A stretch of DNA of 64,000 bases from Phreatobacter sp. (GCF_030691135.1 NZ_JAUYFA010000070.1:1-64000), one strand, 5' to 3'. Numbered from the stretch's first letter, positions 18,458-29,993 are shown. Notes: generated by a model from the sequence alone, not told the origin. Numbers and translations: made by a program.

Positions 18458-18742
18458 TCAGCCCGCGCTACAGGCATTCAGCAGCAGCGTGATGAGCGCC
18501 ACGCCGATGGCAACGATCCGCAGGGCAGACATCCACGCCGGTCCGAAAGCGGCGAGGATGGCGGCGAAGGCGAGCGTTAGCCCCGCCGAGGCCGAGCCAG
18601 CGATCAGGGCAGTCTGCGGAGTCGGCCTGAATTCCGTGAGATAGACGAAGGAATAGCCGAAGCCGAAGAGGACGGGCGTCAGCCAGAGAAGCGCCGTTAC
18701 CGCACGCCTGCGCCGCTCCGGTTCGTTGAAGCCGTCGTTCAT
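18458..18742 (-). CDS. Small membrane protein, unknown function
   Basis: 94 residues with an arginine-rich N-terminus (EPERRRRAV) and three predicted membrane helices: LLWLTPVLFGFGYSFVYL, LIAGSASAGLTLAFAAIL and ALRIVAIGVALITLLLNA. The start at 18742 has the first helix in the right place. It lies 52 bp downstream of the yhaN-like gene on the same strand and may be co-transcribed. I do not recognise a family. Confidence 0.55.
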   Translation of the reverse strand: MNDGFNEPERRRRAVTALLWLTPVLFGFGYSFVYLTEFRPTPQTALIAGSASAGLTLAFAAILAAFGPAWMSALRIVAIGVALITLLLNACSAG

Positions 18743-18794
18743 CGCGCCGCCTCCGGATCACCATCCTCGCATCGCGGCGGCCATCCTGCCAAGA

Positions 18795-21700
18795 TCAAGG
18801 CGTCAGGTCGTGGATGCGCGTGCCGGGAACGATACGGGCGGCCATGTCGCAGAGGTGACGGTGGTGGGTCAGGTAGATCACCTGGCCGATGGTTGCCATG
18901 CGCCCGAAGAGCCGGAAGACCTCCTCCGATCGCATCTCGTCGAAGGTCTCCATGATGTCGTCGGCGATGAAGGGGACCGAGGGCCTGACGGCGGCGAATT
19001 CCTCGTAGCCGGCGAGGCGCAGTGCCAGATAGAGCTGGAACCGCGTGCCCTTGGACAGGTCCTGCGCCGCCTTCGAGCCGCCCTCCCGCGGCAGGGCGAT
19101 CAGCACCTCGCGCTCCTTCTCCGCCCGGGTCGTGAGGCCGAGATAGGCGTCGCGGGTGATCAGCCGGAACGCCTCCGAGGCGCGCTGCATCATGGCGCTG
19201 CGGTGACGGTCGCGATAGGCGGTCAGGGCGTGGTCGGCGAGGATTCGGCCGGTGCGCAGCCGCAGGAAGCGTTGGGCCAGATCCTCGATCTCCAGGACGA
19301 CGACGCGGCGCTCGGCCTCGATCCGGGCGACGGAATCATCGCCGCCGATGGCAAGAAGCCGCTCGGCGGCGAGCGTCCGGTCGCCATAGAGCTCCCGGGC
19401 CCGCGCCTCGCCCTGCGTGATCCTGGCGCCGAGCTCGCCGGCCTCGATCTCCAACCCGTCTCCGGCGACGCTGTCGAGCCTGCCGAGTGCCTCTTCCAGC
19501 GGGACGGTCTGCATCTCCACGGTGATGCGGGCCGCAAGGCTCGCGGCCTCTCCGACGAGCCCGTCGCGCCGGGCACAGGCCTGCAGGCGGGCATTGACCG
19601 CCATGAGGTCTTCGACGCCGAAAAAGACGAGACGAGCCTGTTTCTCGGCCTGGTGCGCCATCATCTCGGCGTCGAGCGCCTGCTTTTCGGTGCGTAGGGC
19701 GGCGAGCTTGTCCTGCGTGTCGCGCTGAATCTTTTGTTCCAGCCGGGCCACCTCGTGGCGGCCGAGGAGCCGTTCGGCGGCCGCCAGCGCCGTGCCGTCG
19801 TCGAAGGGCTCGGCCAGGGCCTCGTGCAGCGCGGCTAGGTCGGAGACGAAGCTGCGGCAATCCGCCTCCATGGCGGCGATGCGGTGGGCGACGTCGTCGC
19901 GCGCCCGCAGCGTCGCGGGCAGGTCCCCGAGCACGTCGAGAAGGGCGCGGACAGCGCCGGTGCTGCCGCCACGGTCGGCGAACCAGGTGGCGGCGAGGGC
20001 CGTCTCCCAGGCCGCGCGCCATGTCGCCATGGCGGTTTCGGCGGTGCGGGCATGGCGCGTCCGCGCATCGAGATCGGCCCCGCGGTCGCGGATGGCCGCC
20101 GCGGCCATGTCGGCGGCGCGGGCGCGCTCGGCCCCGGCCTTCAGGGCGTTCTCGGCGGTCTGGGCGAGCGCCGCGAGGCCGAGTTCCGCGGGTTCGAGGC
20201 CGATGGCGGCGATGGCGGCGGCCAGATCGCGGCGTGCCCTGCCGGCCTCGGCACGCGCCGCTGCAAGGCGGTCCTCGCCGTCCTTGGCGCGGACTGCCGC
20301 ATCGAGGGCGCTGTCGCGGAGCGCCGTCCAGCGCTCGATCGCGTCGAGGCCGGCAGCGAGGGGGGCGTCGTCCGGCAGACCGATCGGCACTGGGAAACGT
20401 GCCAGCACAGTGCCCTGCAACAGCGCCATCGCTGCGGCGGCCTCCGCCGCGTGCCGTGTCTCCCGCGCCATGGCCGCCTGCCGGGTCGCCACGACGACCG
20501 AGAGGTTGCGCAGTTCCGCGAGGCGGTCGGCATGGGCGGCGCGTGCATCTGCGACGGCATCGGCCGCCCGCATGGCCGCCTCGAAGGTCGCCGCCGTGGC
20601 GCGGTCGAGAGTCCCGAGATGGGCTGTCCAGGCGGCCTCGCGCGCGCCACGCAGGGCGGTGGCGGCGGCATCGTCGACGAGACCGGCAGCGTCGCGCAGC
20701 GCGTTCAGCGAGGCCGTCGCCTGGTGATGCTCGGCGGCGAGATCCTGCAACTGCCGGCGGGAGCGCGCTGCCTCCGCTGCATGCTCGGTGAGGGCGCGCC
20801 GCCAGCCGGCGAGCTCGGCGCGGTCGGGGACGGGGAGCGTCGCGAGGGCCGCCGGCGGTCCCGTCCAGGGCGCCAGAGCCGCCATGGCGGCAGAGAGGGT
20901 GCGGCGGTCCTTGTCCACCTCGCGTTCCAGCAGGGCGAGCCGGGCGGTGAGGTCGCCCTGCCGGACCGGCGCGAGCGCTGCTTCGAGGGCCGCGGTCCTT
21001 TCGGGTGCGAGCAGCGCTCCGGCCGCGGCGAGACGGCAGTGATCATCCTCGGCGCGCGCCTGCGCCTCGCGGGCATCCTGCAACTCCCGGTTCGCCGTCG
21101 CCAGGGCGGCGCTGACCCCGGAATGCTCTTCGATCAGGTCGCGCAACTGGCCGATCAGGCCGGCGGGAAGCGCCAGGGTGGCGGGATCGGTCACATCCGG
21201 GCGGCCGAGCGAGGCGGCGATCGTTCGCAGTTGCTGGTCGGCCTCGGCGAGTGCCCTCCGGCGTTTCGGCAAATCCTCGGCGGCGGTGCGATAGCGCGCC
21301 GTCTCCTGCGCGAGGCGGGCGAGCCGTTCCTCCAGCGGGTGGAGGGCGGCTTCGGGTTTCGGGCTGGCGAGGGCGTCCTCAAGGGCCGCGATCTGCCTGT
21401 CGAGGGCATCGGCCCGGGCCGTCAATGCGGCGTCGCGGGTCAGAAGCGCCGGCATGGTGCCGATCCAGTGGCCGGGGGGATCGGGAAGGTCAGCGAGTGG
21501 CGCGAGTTCGGCCAGGATGCGCGCGCGCTCGGTCCGCAGCGGAATGGCGCGGAGGATGCGGGCGAGTTCGTCTGCGCGCGCGCGAGAGACGGCGAGTTCA
21601 CGGGCGGCGAGGCCATAGGCCTCATCCGCGCGCGCGAGGGTGTCGGCCAGCCGCTGATGTTCCGACGCCTGGACGTCGATCTGATCGCGGGCGGCCTTCA

Positions 21701-22283
21701 GGTCGGTGAGGCGGCGTTTCAGCGCGGCGATGCGGGTCGTGCTCGCCCGCTTGCGGAAGATGTCGTCGGCCTCCTTGGTCACGGCGTCGAGCTTGCGGGA
21801 GAGGTCGGCGAGGCCGCTGCTGGCGGAGAACAGCAGTTCGCCGATGTCGCCCTGGCTGTCGAGGATCGCCTCGCCGCCCATTTCGAGCGTCTCGTCGTCG
21901 AGCGAGAACATCATGCGGTAGCTGTCGCGTGTCAGGCCGGCGAGGGGGGCGGCGAGCAGGGTCGGCGCGACAGGCTGGCCGCGGCTGTCCCGCAGGGAAC
22001 CCGTGCGCTGCTTGACCCGCCTGAGTTCGTGGGTTTCGCCCTCGAAGGTGAGGAGGGCGCCGACCTCCATCGTCGCATAGGGATGCAGGAAGGCGTAGCG
22101 GGTCTGTTCCTGGATGCCGAAAAGAAGGTCGAGATAGCCGTTCAGCGACGTCGACTTGCCGGCCTCGTTCGGACCGTAGACGACGTGGAAATCCGGGCCT
22201 TCCGCCGGCGCCGCGCCGAAATCGAGCACGCGGTCGGTGAAACGGCCGTAGCGGATGAGGTCGAGGCGCTGCAGCCGCATCAC
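18795..22283 (-). CDS. SMC/SbcC-like ATPase of the YhaN type
   Basis: 1162-residue ABC/SMC-like ATPase. Walker A VYGPNEAGKST lies near residue 36. The long middle (roughly 180-900) is alanine/arginine/glutamate-rich coiled coil. The C-terminal half of the ATPase has the signature-like DLSKGTRFQLYLALRLAGYEE and Walker B VPFIADDIMETFDEMR. It overlaps by 4 bp with an SbcD/YhaO-like nuclease gene, the common YhaN-YhaO pair. By analogy with Rad50-Mre11 they process DNA ends. The zinc-hook CxxC of true Rad50 is not evident. Confidence 0.85.
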   Translation of the reverse strand: MMRLQRLDLIRYGRFTDRVLDFGAAPAEGPDFHVVYGPNEAGKSTSLNGYLDLLFGIQEQTRYAFLHPYATMEVGALLTFEGETHELRRVKQRTGSLRDSRGQPVAPTLLAAPLAGLTRDSYRMMFSLDDETLEMGGEAILDSQGDIGELLFSASSGLADLSRKLDAVTKEADDIFRKRASTTRIAALKRRLTDLKAARDQIDVQASEHQRLADTLARADEAYGLAARELAVSRARADELARILRAIPLRTERARILAELAPLADLPDPPGHWIGTMPALLTRDAALTARADALDRQIAALEDALASPKPEAALHPLEERLARLAQETARYRTAAEDLPKRRRALAEADQQLRTIAASLGRPDVTDPATLALPAGLIGQLRDLIEEHSGVSAALATANRELQDAREAQARAEDDHCRLAAAGALLAPERTAALEAALAPVRQGDLTARLALLEREVDKDRRTLSAAMAALAPWTGPPAALATLPVPDRAELAGWRRALTEHAAEAARSRRQLQDLAAEHHQATASLNALRDAAGLVDDAAATALRGAREAAWTAHLGTLDRATAATFEAAMRAADAVADARAAHADRLAELRNLSVVVATRQAAMARETRHAAEAAAAMALLQGTVLARFPVPIGLPDDAPLAAGLDAIERWTALRDSALDAAVRAKDGEDRLAAARAEAGRARRDLAAAIAAIGLEPAELGLAALAQTAENALKAGAERARAADMAAAAIRDRGADLDARTRHARTAETAMATWRAAWETALAATWFADRGGSTGAVRALLDVLGDLPATLRARDDVAHRIAAMEADCRSFVSDLAALHEALAEPFDDGTALAAAERLLGRHEVARLEQKIQRDTQDKLAALRTEKQALDAEMMAHQAEKQARLVFFGVEDLMAVNARLQACARRDGLVGEAASLAARITVEMQTVPLEEALGRLDSVAGDGLEIEAGELGARITQGEARARELYGDRTLAAERLLAIGGDDSVARIEAERRVVVLEIEDLAQRFLRLRTGRILADHALTAYRDRHRSAMMQRASEAFRLITRDAYLGLTTRAEKEREVLIALPREGGSKAAQDLSKGTRFQLYLALRLAGYEEFAAVRPSVPFIADDIMETFDEMRSEEVFRLFGRMATIGQVIYLTHHRHLCDMAARIVPGTRIHDLTP

Positions 22284-23584
22284 CGGTCTCCCGCCGGTTC
22301 CGCGGCGAGGCGCGCCAGCACGTCCTCGCCCGCCTCACCCAGAAGGGTCTCCACGAAGGCCTCGAACTCCTCCTCCGTACCGCCCGAGAAGCCGCGGGCA
22401 TCGCCGGGCAGATCGTCCCGCAGCTCGCGGACGAGGTCGCGCACGGCTTCGCGCACGCCGTGCTGGCGCATCGCGTCCGACCGCATGAGGTCGCCGAGTT
22501 CGCGCACCGGATCGGCGGACCCGGCGCCCTCGGCCGGACCCGGCGCCATGACGGAGAGGTCGATCTTGTCGATCCAGGTCCGCCCTCCCGCCTCCAGCCG
22601 CTGCTCGATCTCCGCCAGCAGCAGGTCGCGGTCGCGCCGCATCCGCCAGGCGAGCGGCGTGCGCCCGGACAGCATCAACCGTCCCACCAGATGCGGCGCC
22701 TCGATCCGGTCCCGCATCCGGCCGACGGCCTGTTCGATCGCCTCGACCGCCTCGCGCCACCCGGCGATGCCGCCGAGATCGACCGGGATGCGCTCGAACT
22801 GGGCGATGCTGGTCGGCCATTCCTCGACACTGATACTGCGATCGTCGCCGATGGTGACGAGCGACACCGATTTCGGACCGGCTTCGTTGATGTCCCGCCC
22901 CTGCGGCATGCCCGGCATCACCACGGTCCGGGCACCGGCATGCTCGGCGCGGGCGTGGACATGGCCGAGTGCCCAGTAGTCGAAGCCGGAGCCGTGAAGG
23001 TCCGGGAGCGCGCAGGGGGCATAGACGTCGTGACCCGGCGAGCCGGCAAGGCTCGTGTGCATGATGGCGATGTTGACCGCGTCGGGCACGGGGGGGCGGA
23101 ACTTCGGCACCAGGCTTTCGGGTGCCTGGGGGCGGGCGAAGCTGATGCCGTGAACGGCGATTCCGACGCCCTTTCCCGCGATCTCAACGGCTTCTCCGCG
23201 TCCGCCGAAGACTTTCACGGAGGGCGGCAGGATCAGTTCCTGGGTGATCTTCGACAGGGCGTCGTGATTGCCGCGGATCTTGAAGACGGCGATGCCTGCC
23301 TCATGCAGCCGGCCGAGTTGGGTCGCCAGGAAACGCGCCGTCTTCATCGAGGTCTGGTCGCCATCATAGAGGTCGCCGGCGATGACGAGGGCATCGACCT
23401 TCTGGTCGAGGCAGAGATCGACGATCGCCACCAGGGCCTGCCGCGTCGAATCGCCGATCAGGGAAGCAAGCTTGGGGTTTCGCAGCGCCAGCGACCGCAG
23501 CGGCGAATCCAGGTGGATGTCCGCGGTGTGGACGAAGCGGAATGGCAAGGAATTGTCCCTCGTGGCCGGCGCGGAATCGGCCAC
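22280..23584 (-). CDS. Metallophosphoesterase DNA nuclease of the YhaO/SbcD type
   Basis: 434 residues. The calcineurin-like phosphodiesterase motifs appear in order: I HTADIHLDSPL, II VIAGDLYDGDQ, III IRGNHDALS, then the histidine motifs IMHTSLAG and WALGHVHARA. These bind two metal ions. The C-terminal 150 residues are a capping and partner-binding domain. It is the nuclease partner of the overlapping YhaN-like ATPase and acts in the cytoplasm on DNA ends. It is longer than E. coli SbcD and shows the YhaO-type layout. Confidence 0.87.
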   Translation of the reverse strand: MADSAPATRDNSLPFRFVHTADIHLDSPLRSLALRNPKLASLIGDSTRQALVAIVDLCLDQKVDALVIAGDLYDGDQTSMKTARFLATQLGRLHEAGIAVFKIRGNHDALSKITQELILPPSVKVFGGRGEAVEIAGKGVGIAVHGISFARPQAPESLVPKFRPPVPDAVNIAIMHTSLAGSPGHDVYAPCALPDLHGSGFDYWALGHVHARAEHAGARTVVMPGMPQGRDINEAGPKSVSLVTIGDDRSISVEEWPTSIAQFERIPVDLGGIAGWREAVEAIEQAVGRMRDRIEAPHLVGRLMLSGRTPLAWRMRRDRDLLLAEIEQRLEAGGRTWIDKIDLSVMAPGPAEGAGSADPVRELGDLMRSDAMRQHGVREAVRDLVRELRDDLPGDARGFSGGTEEEFEAFVETLLGEAGEDVLARLAAEPAGDR

Positions 23585-23748
23585 CGACCTTGCCCGGTTG
23601 TGCCCCGCCGCTCAACCGTGGTGGACGGCGCCCAATTCGGCCGCATCAAGGCGACGGGGCGGCCCTGTCGAAGGTGCGGAGGCAGTGCCCGAGCGTTCGT
23701 GCTAGGCCTTGGACGGTTTGCATGTCGCCACCGGACGGAACAGGGCCC

Positions 23749-24531
23749 ATGACGAAGGATCAACAGCGCGTCGCGCTCATCACGGGCGCAGCCCAGGGCA
23801 TCGGCCTTGCCGCGGCGCAGCGTTTTCTCGCCGATGGCTGGGCGGTCGCCATGCTCGACAACAACGGCGCCGTCCTCGCTGCGGCCGCCACGGCGGCGGG
23901 AGCCCCGGACCGGGTGCTTGCCCTGACGCTCGACGTCTCCCGCCCGGCCGATGCGGAGGCGGCGATTGCCGCCATTGCCGGGCGCTTCGGACGGCTCGAT
24001 GCCCTGGTCAACAATGCCGGCATCGCCCATTTCGGGCCGCTGATGGAGACCCCGCTGGAGGCCTGGAACGAGGTCATGGCGGTCAACCTGACGGGGCCCT
24101 TCATCATGACCAAGGCGGCGGTGCCGCTGATGCGCGAGACCGGCGGGGCGATCGTCAACATCACCTCGATCTCGTCGCTGCGCGCCTCGACGCTGCGCGT
24201 CGCCTATGGAACGTCGAAGGCCGGGCTCGGCCACCTCACCAAGCAGATGGCCGTTGAACTCGCCAGCTACGGCATCCGCGTCAACGCGGTGGCGCCGGGT
24301 CCGGTCGACACGGCCATGGCCAAGAAGGTCCATTCGCCCGAGATCCGCGCCGACTATCACGATGCCATCCCGCTCAACCGCTACGGCCTGCCGGAGGAAC
24401 TGGCGGACGCCATCGTCTATCTGTGCGGACCGGGTGCGAGCTACGTCACCGGCCAGACGCTGGCGGTGGATGGCGGGTTCGACGCCGCCGGGATCGGCCT
24501 GCCGACGCTCAGGCGCGACCAGAACGGCTAG
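23749..24531 (+). CDS. Short-chain dehydrogenase/reductase
   Basis: 260-residue classical SDR. The NAD(P)-binding TGAAQGIGLAAA, the NNAG motif, the catalytic serine in ITSISSL, and the YGTSK pair are all in place; the C-terminal TGQTLAVDGG is typical of the family. The ATG at 23749 gives the normal N-terminus. The gene ends in a 3-bp CTAG convergent overlap with the FAD monooxygenase gene. The substrate is unknown; the sequence is FabG/glucose-dehydrogenase-like. Confidence 0.88.
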   Translation: MTKDQQRVALITGAAQGIGLAAAQRFLADGWAVAMLDNNGAVLAAAATAAGAPDRVLALTLDVSRPADAEAAIAAIAGRFGRLDALVNNAGIAHFGPLMETPLEAWNEVMAVNLTGPFIMTKAAVPLMRETGGAIVNITSISSLRASTLRVAYGTSKAGLGHLTKQMAVELASYGIRVNAVAPGPVDTAMAKKVHSPEIRADYHDAIPLNRYGLPEELADAIVYLCGPGASYVTGQTLAVDGGFDAAGIGLPTLRRDQNG

Positions 24532-25811
24532 GAGGCGCGGGCCCGCGCTCCCGCCGCGATCGTCGGCGGTGCGGCGTTGAGCTGCTCCACGGCGAAGCCG
24601 GCGGCCGCCTTGTAGCCGGCCATGAAGGCGGCGCGCTCGGCAGCCGGCACGACGGTGTCGATGTCGTCGAATGTCCCCCCGCAGCGCTCATCGACGAGGT
24701 TGAGGAGCCCGAAGGGACCGGCACCGCGGTTGCGGAGGACGACCTGCGAGATGGGCCCGCAGAGCTTCGCATCATAGGCGGCGAGCGCCTCCGGGGTCAC
24801 GCCGTGCGCAACGATGGCCGCGCCGAGGACACGGGCGTCGACGATCGCCTGGCTCGCCCCGTTCGACCCGGTCGGATACATGGCGTGGGCGGCGTCGCCG
24901 AGCAGAGCGACGGGGCCGTCCTGCCAGGTGGCGACGGGATCGCGGTCGATCATCGGGTTCTCGTAGACGCTGTCGGCGCCGCGGATCAGGGCCGGCACGT
25001 CGAGCCAGTCCCAGCGCCAGTCCTCGAAATGATGGATGAAGTCGCCGATGCCGACCTGGCGGAACCAGCCGCGCTGGTTCCACCCGTCGGACGGGTCGAC
25101 CACCACCTCGGCGATCCAGTTGATCGTCGCTAGGCCGTCGGCGTCTGGGGCCGAGATCGGATAGACCACCATGCGGTGGCGATGGGTGCCGAGGCCGATG
25201 AAGGATGCCCCTGTGCGGATGGGCCGGGCGCGGCTGGTGCCCCGCCACATCAGCGCGCCACCCCAGTGGATGGGCGGCTGATCGGGATGCATCTGCGCCC
25301 GGATGGCGGAGTGGATGCCGTCGGCGCCGATGAGGAGCGTGCCGTGCTCGTCGGAAGCGGTGCCGTCGGCCGCGGTGATCAGGGCGGTCACGCCGTCCGC
25401 CTCCTTGCGATAGCCCCTGACCTGCGCACCGAGCCGGACAGCCGCCGGGCCGAGGCGTTCCACCACCTTCTCGTGGAGCAGCATGTGCAGCCGGCCGCGA
25501 TGGGCGGCATATTGCGGCCAGCGATAGCCGGCGAGGCGGCCGCGCGGTTCGGAATAGATGTCATTGCCGTTGAGGCCGACCAGCGCCCATTCCTTCGCGG
25601 GAAAGCCGACCTGGTCGAGATCGGCCTCACCGATGCCGAGATCGGCGAGTTCGCGCACGGCATTGGGCTGCAGGTTGATGCCAACGCCCAGCGGGCGTAT
25701 CTCGCGCACGGATTCGAACACCGTGCAGGGCACGCCGATCTGATGCAGGGTCAGGGCAGTGACGAGACCACCGATGCCGCCGCCTGCGATGATGACGCGA
25801 TGGTCGGTCAT
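24528..25811 (-). CDS. FAD-dependent aromatic monooxygenase (salicylate hydroxylase/PhzS-like)
   Basis: 427 residues. FAD fingerprint VIIAGGGIGGLVTALTLHQ at the N-terminus, the LLIGADGIHSAIR (DG) motif in the middle, and GPVALLGDAAHAMYPTGSNG (GD motif) near residue 300 identify a group A flavoprotein monooxygenase. HFEDWRWDWLDVPALIR is typical of the PhzS/5-methylphenazine-carboxylate-type subgroup. The single-component enzyme uses NAD(P)H and O2 to hydroxylate aromatic rings. There is no neighbouring pathway gene apart from the convergent SDR. Confidence 0.87.
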   Translation of the reverse strand: MTDHRVIIAGGGIGGLVTALTLHQIGVPCTVFESVREIRPLGVGINLQPNAVRELADLGIGEADLDQVGFPAKEWALVGLNGNDIYSEPRGRLAGYRWPQYAAHRGRLHMLLHEKVVERLGPAAVRLGAQVRGYRKEADGVTALITAADGTASDEHGTLLIGADGIHSAIRAQMHPDQPPIHWGGALMWRGTSRARPIRTGASFIGLGTHRHRMVVYPISAPDADGLATINWIAEVVVDPSDGWNQRGWFRQVGIGDFIHHFEDWRWDWLDVPALIRGADSVYENPMIDRDPVATWQDGPVALLGDAAHAMYPTGSNGASQAIVDARVLGAAIVAHGVTPEALAAYDAKLCGPISQVVLRNRGAGPFGLLNLVDERCGGTFDDIDTVVPAAERAAFMAGYKAAAGFAVEQLNAAPPTIAAGARARAS

Positions 25812-25935
25812 GATGGTGTTCGGCTCGACATGAAAGGAGCGCCGTCGATTTTACAGGAATTTCCCGCGCCGCCTTTACCGATTTCCTGCGACGTCTGCCA
25901 GTGCGTCCGGCGAACGAGGCTGGTCTCCGATCTCG

Positions 25936-26457
25936 TCAGGTCGCTTGCGGCGCGAAGTCGCGGATCAGCGGCGCGAGTTCGCCGTCGTCGATGATGCTTG
26001 CCGCTTCCGTCAGGTCCATCCACCGGCGCTCGCGCCGTTTGCGCTCCGGCCAGGCGGAGTTCTGGCGGCGTACATCGAGCGCATAGACGTCGACCCGGCA
26101 GCGCGCCACGGCTCCTGTGGAGAGCAGCTTGTCGTAATGATAGAAGCCGATCGCTTGCTTGCCGATCTTGCCCTCGACGCCGGCCTCCTCGGCAGCCTCC
26201 AGCGCCGCGACCTTGTGGGCGGGGCGCTTGCCCATGGGCCAGCCCTTCGGGATGATCCAGCGTCGGGTGCTGCGGGAGGTGATCAGCAGGATCTGCAGTT
26301 CACCCTCGTCCGTGATGCGATAGGGCAGGGCGGCGAACTGCACACGGTTCCGCGTGCCCTGGTCGGCATCGCGCTCGCCCGATCGTCCGGCATCGATCAT
26401 CGCCGCGACGGGCGCTTCATCCACCAAAAAAGTCTCCCCGCAATCCGCCGCGTCCAT
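25936..26457 (-). CDS. Nudix hydrolase (DIPP-like)
   Basis: About 173 residues. The Nudix region reads KGWPMGKRPAHKVAALEAAE then EAGVEGKIG. This is the variant form seen in diadenosine/diphosphoinositol polyphosphate (DIPP) Nudix proteins of Rhizobiales, where the usual REUXEE becomes EAAEEAG. The catalytic E-E pair is kept. The substrate is probably a nucleotide or polyphosphate. Start uncertain: ATG 26457 or in-frame ATG 26487; a much longer frame to 26697 would run over the promoter region. Confidence 0.8.
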   Translation of the reverse strand: MDAADCGETFLVDEAPVAAMIDAGRSGERDADQGTRNRVQFAALPYRITDEGELQILLITSRSTRRWIIPKGWPMGKRPAHKVAALEAAEEAGVEGKIGKQAIGFYHYDKLLSTGAVARCRVDVYALDVRRQNSAWPERKRRERRWMDLTEAASIIDDGELAPLIRDFAPQAT

Positions 26458-26723
26458 GATCCCAAGTCTGGTTTGGACAGACGTCATTCCGACGTCGACC
26501 GTCAGATTGCAAGCCGATATGGCGACCGCAAGGCAGCCACTGCAGCCGGGTGTTACATAATTGTCATAATTTGTCTCATCTGTCTGTGATGTGTCGGGAA
26601 AGGACCTTTTCTGTCCTTTGTCCCAGGCGCCCTGCTCCACGTGCAAAGCAGGGATGAGGCTTCCGCCGGGAGGGAACATCGCGTATGGCCCCGGCAAGCT
26701 TCGTTTTCGGGTTTCTGACGCGC

Positions 26724-28346
<1,623 letters not shown>

Positions 28347-28461
28347 TCCGGCCAACGCGTTCTCCCGTATCTGGAACAGGCTGCGACAGTCCGCAACACG
28401 TCGGAGCCATCAGCCAGGCCCATGGCTGAGGACCAGCGCGGCCGTTCCCCCCGGTCCGCGC

Positions 28462-28491
28462 GGGAGGCTGCCCCGGCCGGGGCAGCCTCCC
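28462..28491. repeat. Perfect 30-bp palindrome
   Basis: GGGAGGCTGCCCCGG is followed directly by its exact reverse complement, giving a 30-bp uninterrupted palindrome 48 bp before the next start. It can form a very stable hairpin and may terminate the ABC-F transcript. The downstream bases are CT-rich but have no clean T-run. Confidence 0.5.
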
Positions 28492-28539
28492 CTTCTCCGC
28501 TCCGCCCGCCTATGGTGGCGGCGGGATCAGGGGGGATGG

Positions 28540-29553
28540 ATGGCCGACCACGACATTTTCGAGATCAGGTCCTTCGCCCTGCAACGCGGGCTGACGCTGC
28601 CGCTCGCCCGCCTCGCCTACAAGACCTACGGCACGCTGAATGCCGCGCGCAGCAACGCCATCCTCTACCCGACCTCCTACGGCGCTCATCACAGCGACAT
28701 CGACTGGCTGATCGGGCCGGGACGGGTGCTCGATCCGACGCGCTGGTTCATCATCATCCCGAACCAGTTCGGCAACGGCCTCTCCTCCTCGCCCAGCACG
28801 CTGGCCGAGCCCTTCGGCCTCGGACGCGACCCGGTCTTCACCCATGTCGACAATGTCGCGGCACAGGAGCGGCTGCTGCAGGAGGTCTTCGCAATCGAGC
28901 GCCTCGCCCTCGTCTATGGCTGGTCGATGGGCGGCCAGCAGGCGCTGCACTGGGGCGCGCTCCATCCCGACCGGGTCGGCGCCATCTGCGCTGTATGCAC
29001 CTCGGCCCGCACCAGCCCGCACAACCGGGTGTTCCTGGAAGGGATCCGCGCCACGCTCACCGCCGATTCCGCCTGGCGCGACGGCCGCTTCGTCGAGCGC
29101 CCGGTGAAGGGCCTGCGTGCCTTCGCCAGGGTCTATGCCGGCTGGGCGATGAGCCAGGCCTTCTACCGGGAGGAGGTGTGGCGGACCGTCGGCTTCTCCT
29201 CGCTGGAGGATTTCCTGGTGCGCAGCTGGGAGGCGAATTTCCTGCGACGTGACCCGGCCGACCTGCTGTCGATGATCGAGACCTGGCTGGCCTCCGACAT
29301 TTCCGACAATCCGGTTTTCGGCGGCGACCTGTCGCGCGCCCTCGGGGCGATCACCGCGCGGTCGATCATCATGCCATCGGAGACCGACCTCTATTTTCCC
29401 ACGGCCGACAGCGCCATCGAGACCGCCATGATGCCGAATGCCGAACTGCGGCCGATCCCCTCGATCTGGGGCCACCGTGCCGGCAACCCGGCCCAGAATC
29501 CCGCCGACGAGGCACTGCTGCGGCAGGCGGTGCAGGACCTGATGGCAGCCTAG
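28540..29553 (+). CDS. Alpha/beta hydrolase of the homoserine O-acetyltransferase (MetX-like) family
   Basis: 337 residues. N-terminal LPLARLAYKTYGTLNAA, then the family hallmark GAHHSDIDWLIG. The nucleophile elbow is YGWSMGGQQALHWG (Ser), the acid is in PSETDLYFP, and the base is in WGHRAGNP. True MetX enzymes acylate homoserine; this copy may be a paralog that acts as an acyltransferase or hydrolase. ATG 28540 follows a G-rich ribosome-binding site (GGGGGGATG) and was preferred over a longer in-frame start. No methionine genes are adjacent. Confidence 0.82.
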   Translation: MADHDIFEIRSFALQRGLTLPLARLAYKTYGTLNAARSNAILYPTSYGAHHSDIDWLIGPGRVLDPTRWFIIIPNQFGNGLSSSPSTLAEPFGLGRDPVFTHVDNVAAQERLLQEVFAIERLALVYGWSMGGQQALHWGALHPDRVGAICAVCTSARTSPHNRVFLEGIRATLTADSAWRDGRFVERPVKGLRAFARVYAGWAMSQAFYREEVWRTVGFSSLEDFLVRSWEANFLRRDPADLLSMIETWLASDISDNPVFGGDLSRALGAITARSIIMPSETDLYFPTADSAIETAMMPNAELRPIPSIWGHRAGNPAQNPADEALLRQAVQDLMAA

Positions 29554-29666
29554 AGGCGGCGGCCATCGCCGGGAGCCTTCTCCCAGGAGCCCGCCATTCG
29601 CCGGCGTCGATGGCCAAGAGCCGCGGCGCACGGCATGGTGGTGGTCCCATCAGGGAAGGAAAGTCT

Positions 29667-29993
29667 ATGATCTACGAATTGCGCGTCTACAACTGCCTGC
29701 CCGGTCGCCTGCCCAAGCTGCTCGCCCGCTTCCAGAATCACACGCTGAAGATCTGGGAGAAGCACGGCATCCGCCAGGCCGGGTTCTTCACCACGGCGAT
29801 CGGCCCGTCGAACAACGACCTGACCTATCTGCTGGCATGGGAATCCATGGCCGAGCGCGAGGCCAAGTGGGTCGCCTTCCAGCAGGATCCGGACTGGAAC
29901 GCCGCGCGCAGCGAGAGCGAGAGCGACGGGCCGATCGTCGCCAATATCGCGAGCTCATTCCTGGCGCCGACGGCCTTCTCTTCCGTGAAATGA
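29667..29993 (+). CDS. NIPSNAP family protein
   Basis: 108 residues: MIYELRVYNCLPGRLPKLLA, the GFFTTAIGPSNNDLTYLLAW core and WVAFQQDPDW. These fit the ferredoxin-like NIPSNAP fold, a family of dimeric proteins with no settled bacterial function. GGGAAGGAAAG upstream of ATG 29667 is a good ribosome-binding site. The last codons form the start of a 54-bp tandem repeat. Confidence 0.85.
   Translation: MIYELRVYNCLPGRLPKLLARFQNHTLKIWEKHGIRQAGFFTTAIGPSNNDLTYLLAWESMAEREAKWVAFQQDPDWNAARSESESDGPIVANIASSFLAPTAFSSVK

Noticed and set aside
19884-22979. A 1031-codon open frame on the plus strand
   Set aside because: It is antisense to the yhaN/yhaO-like genes, is rich in R, G and A, has no domain, and reflects high-GC codon bias.
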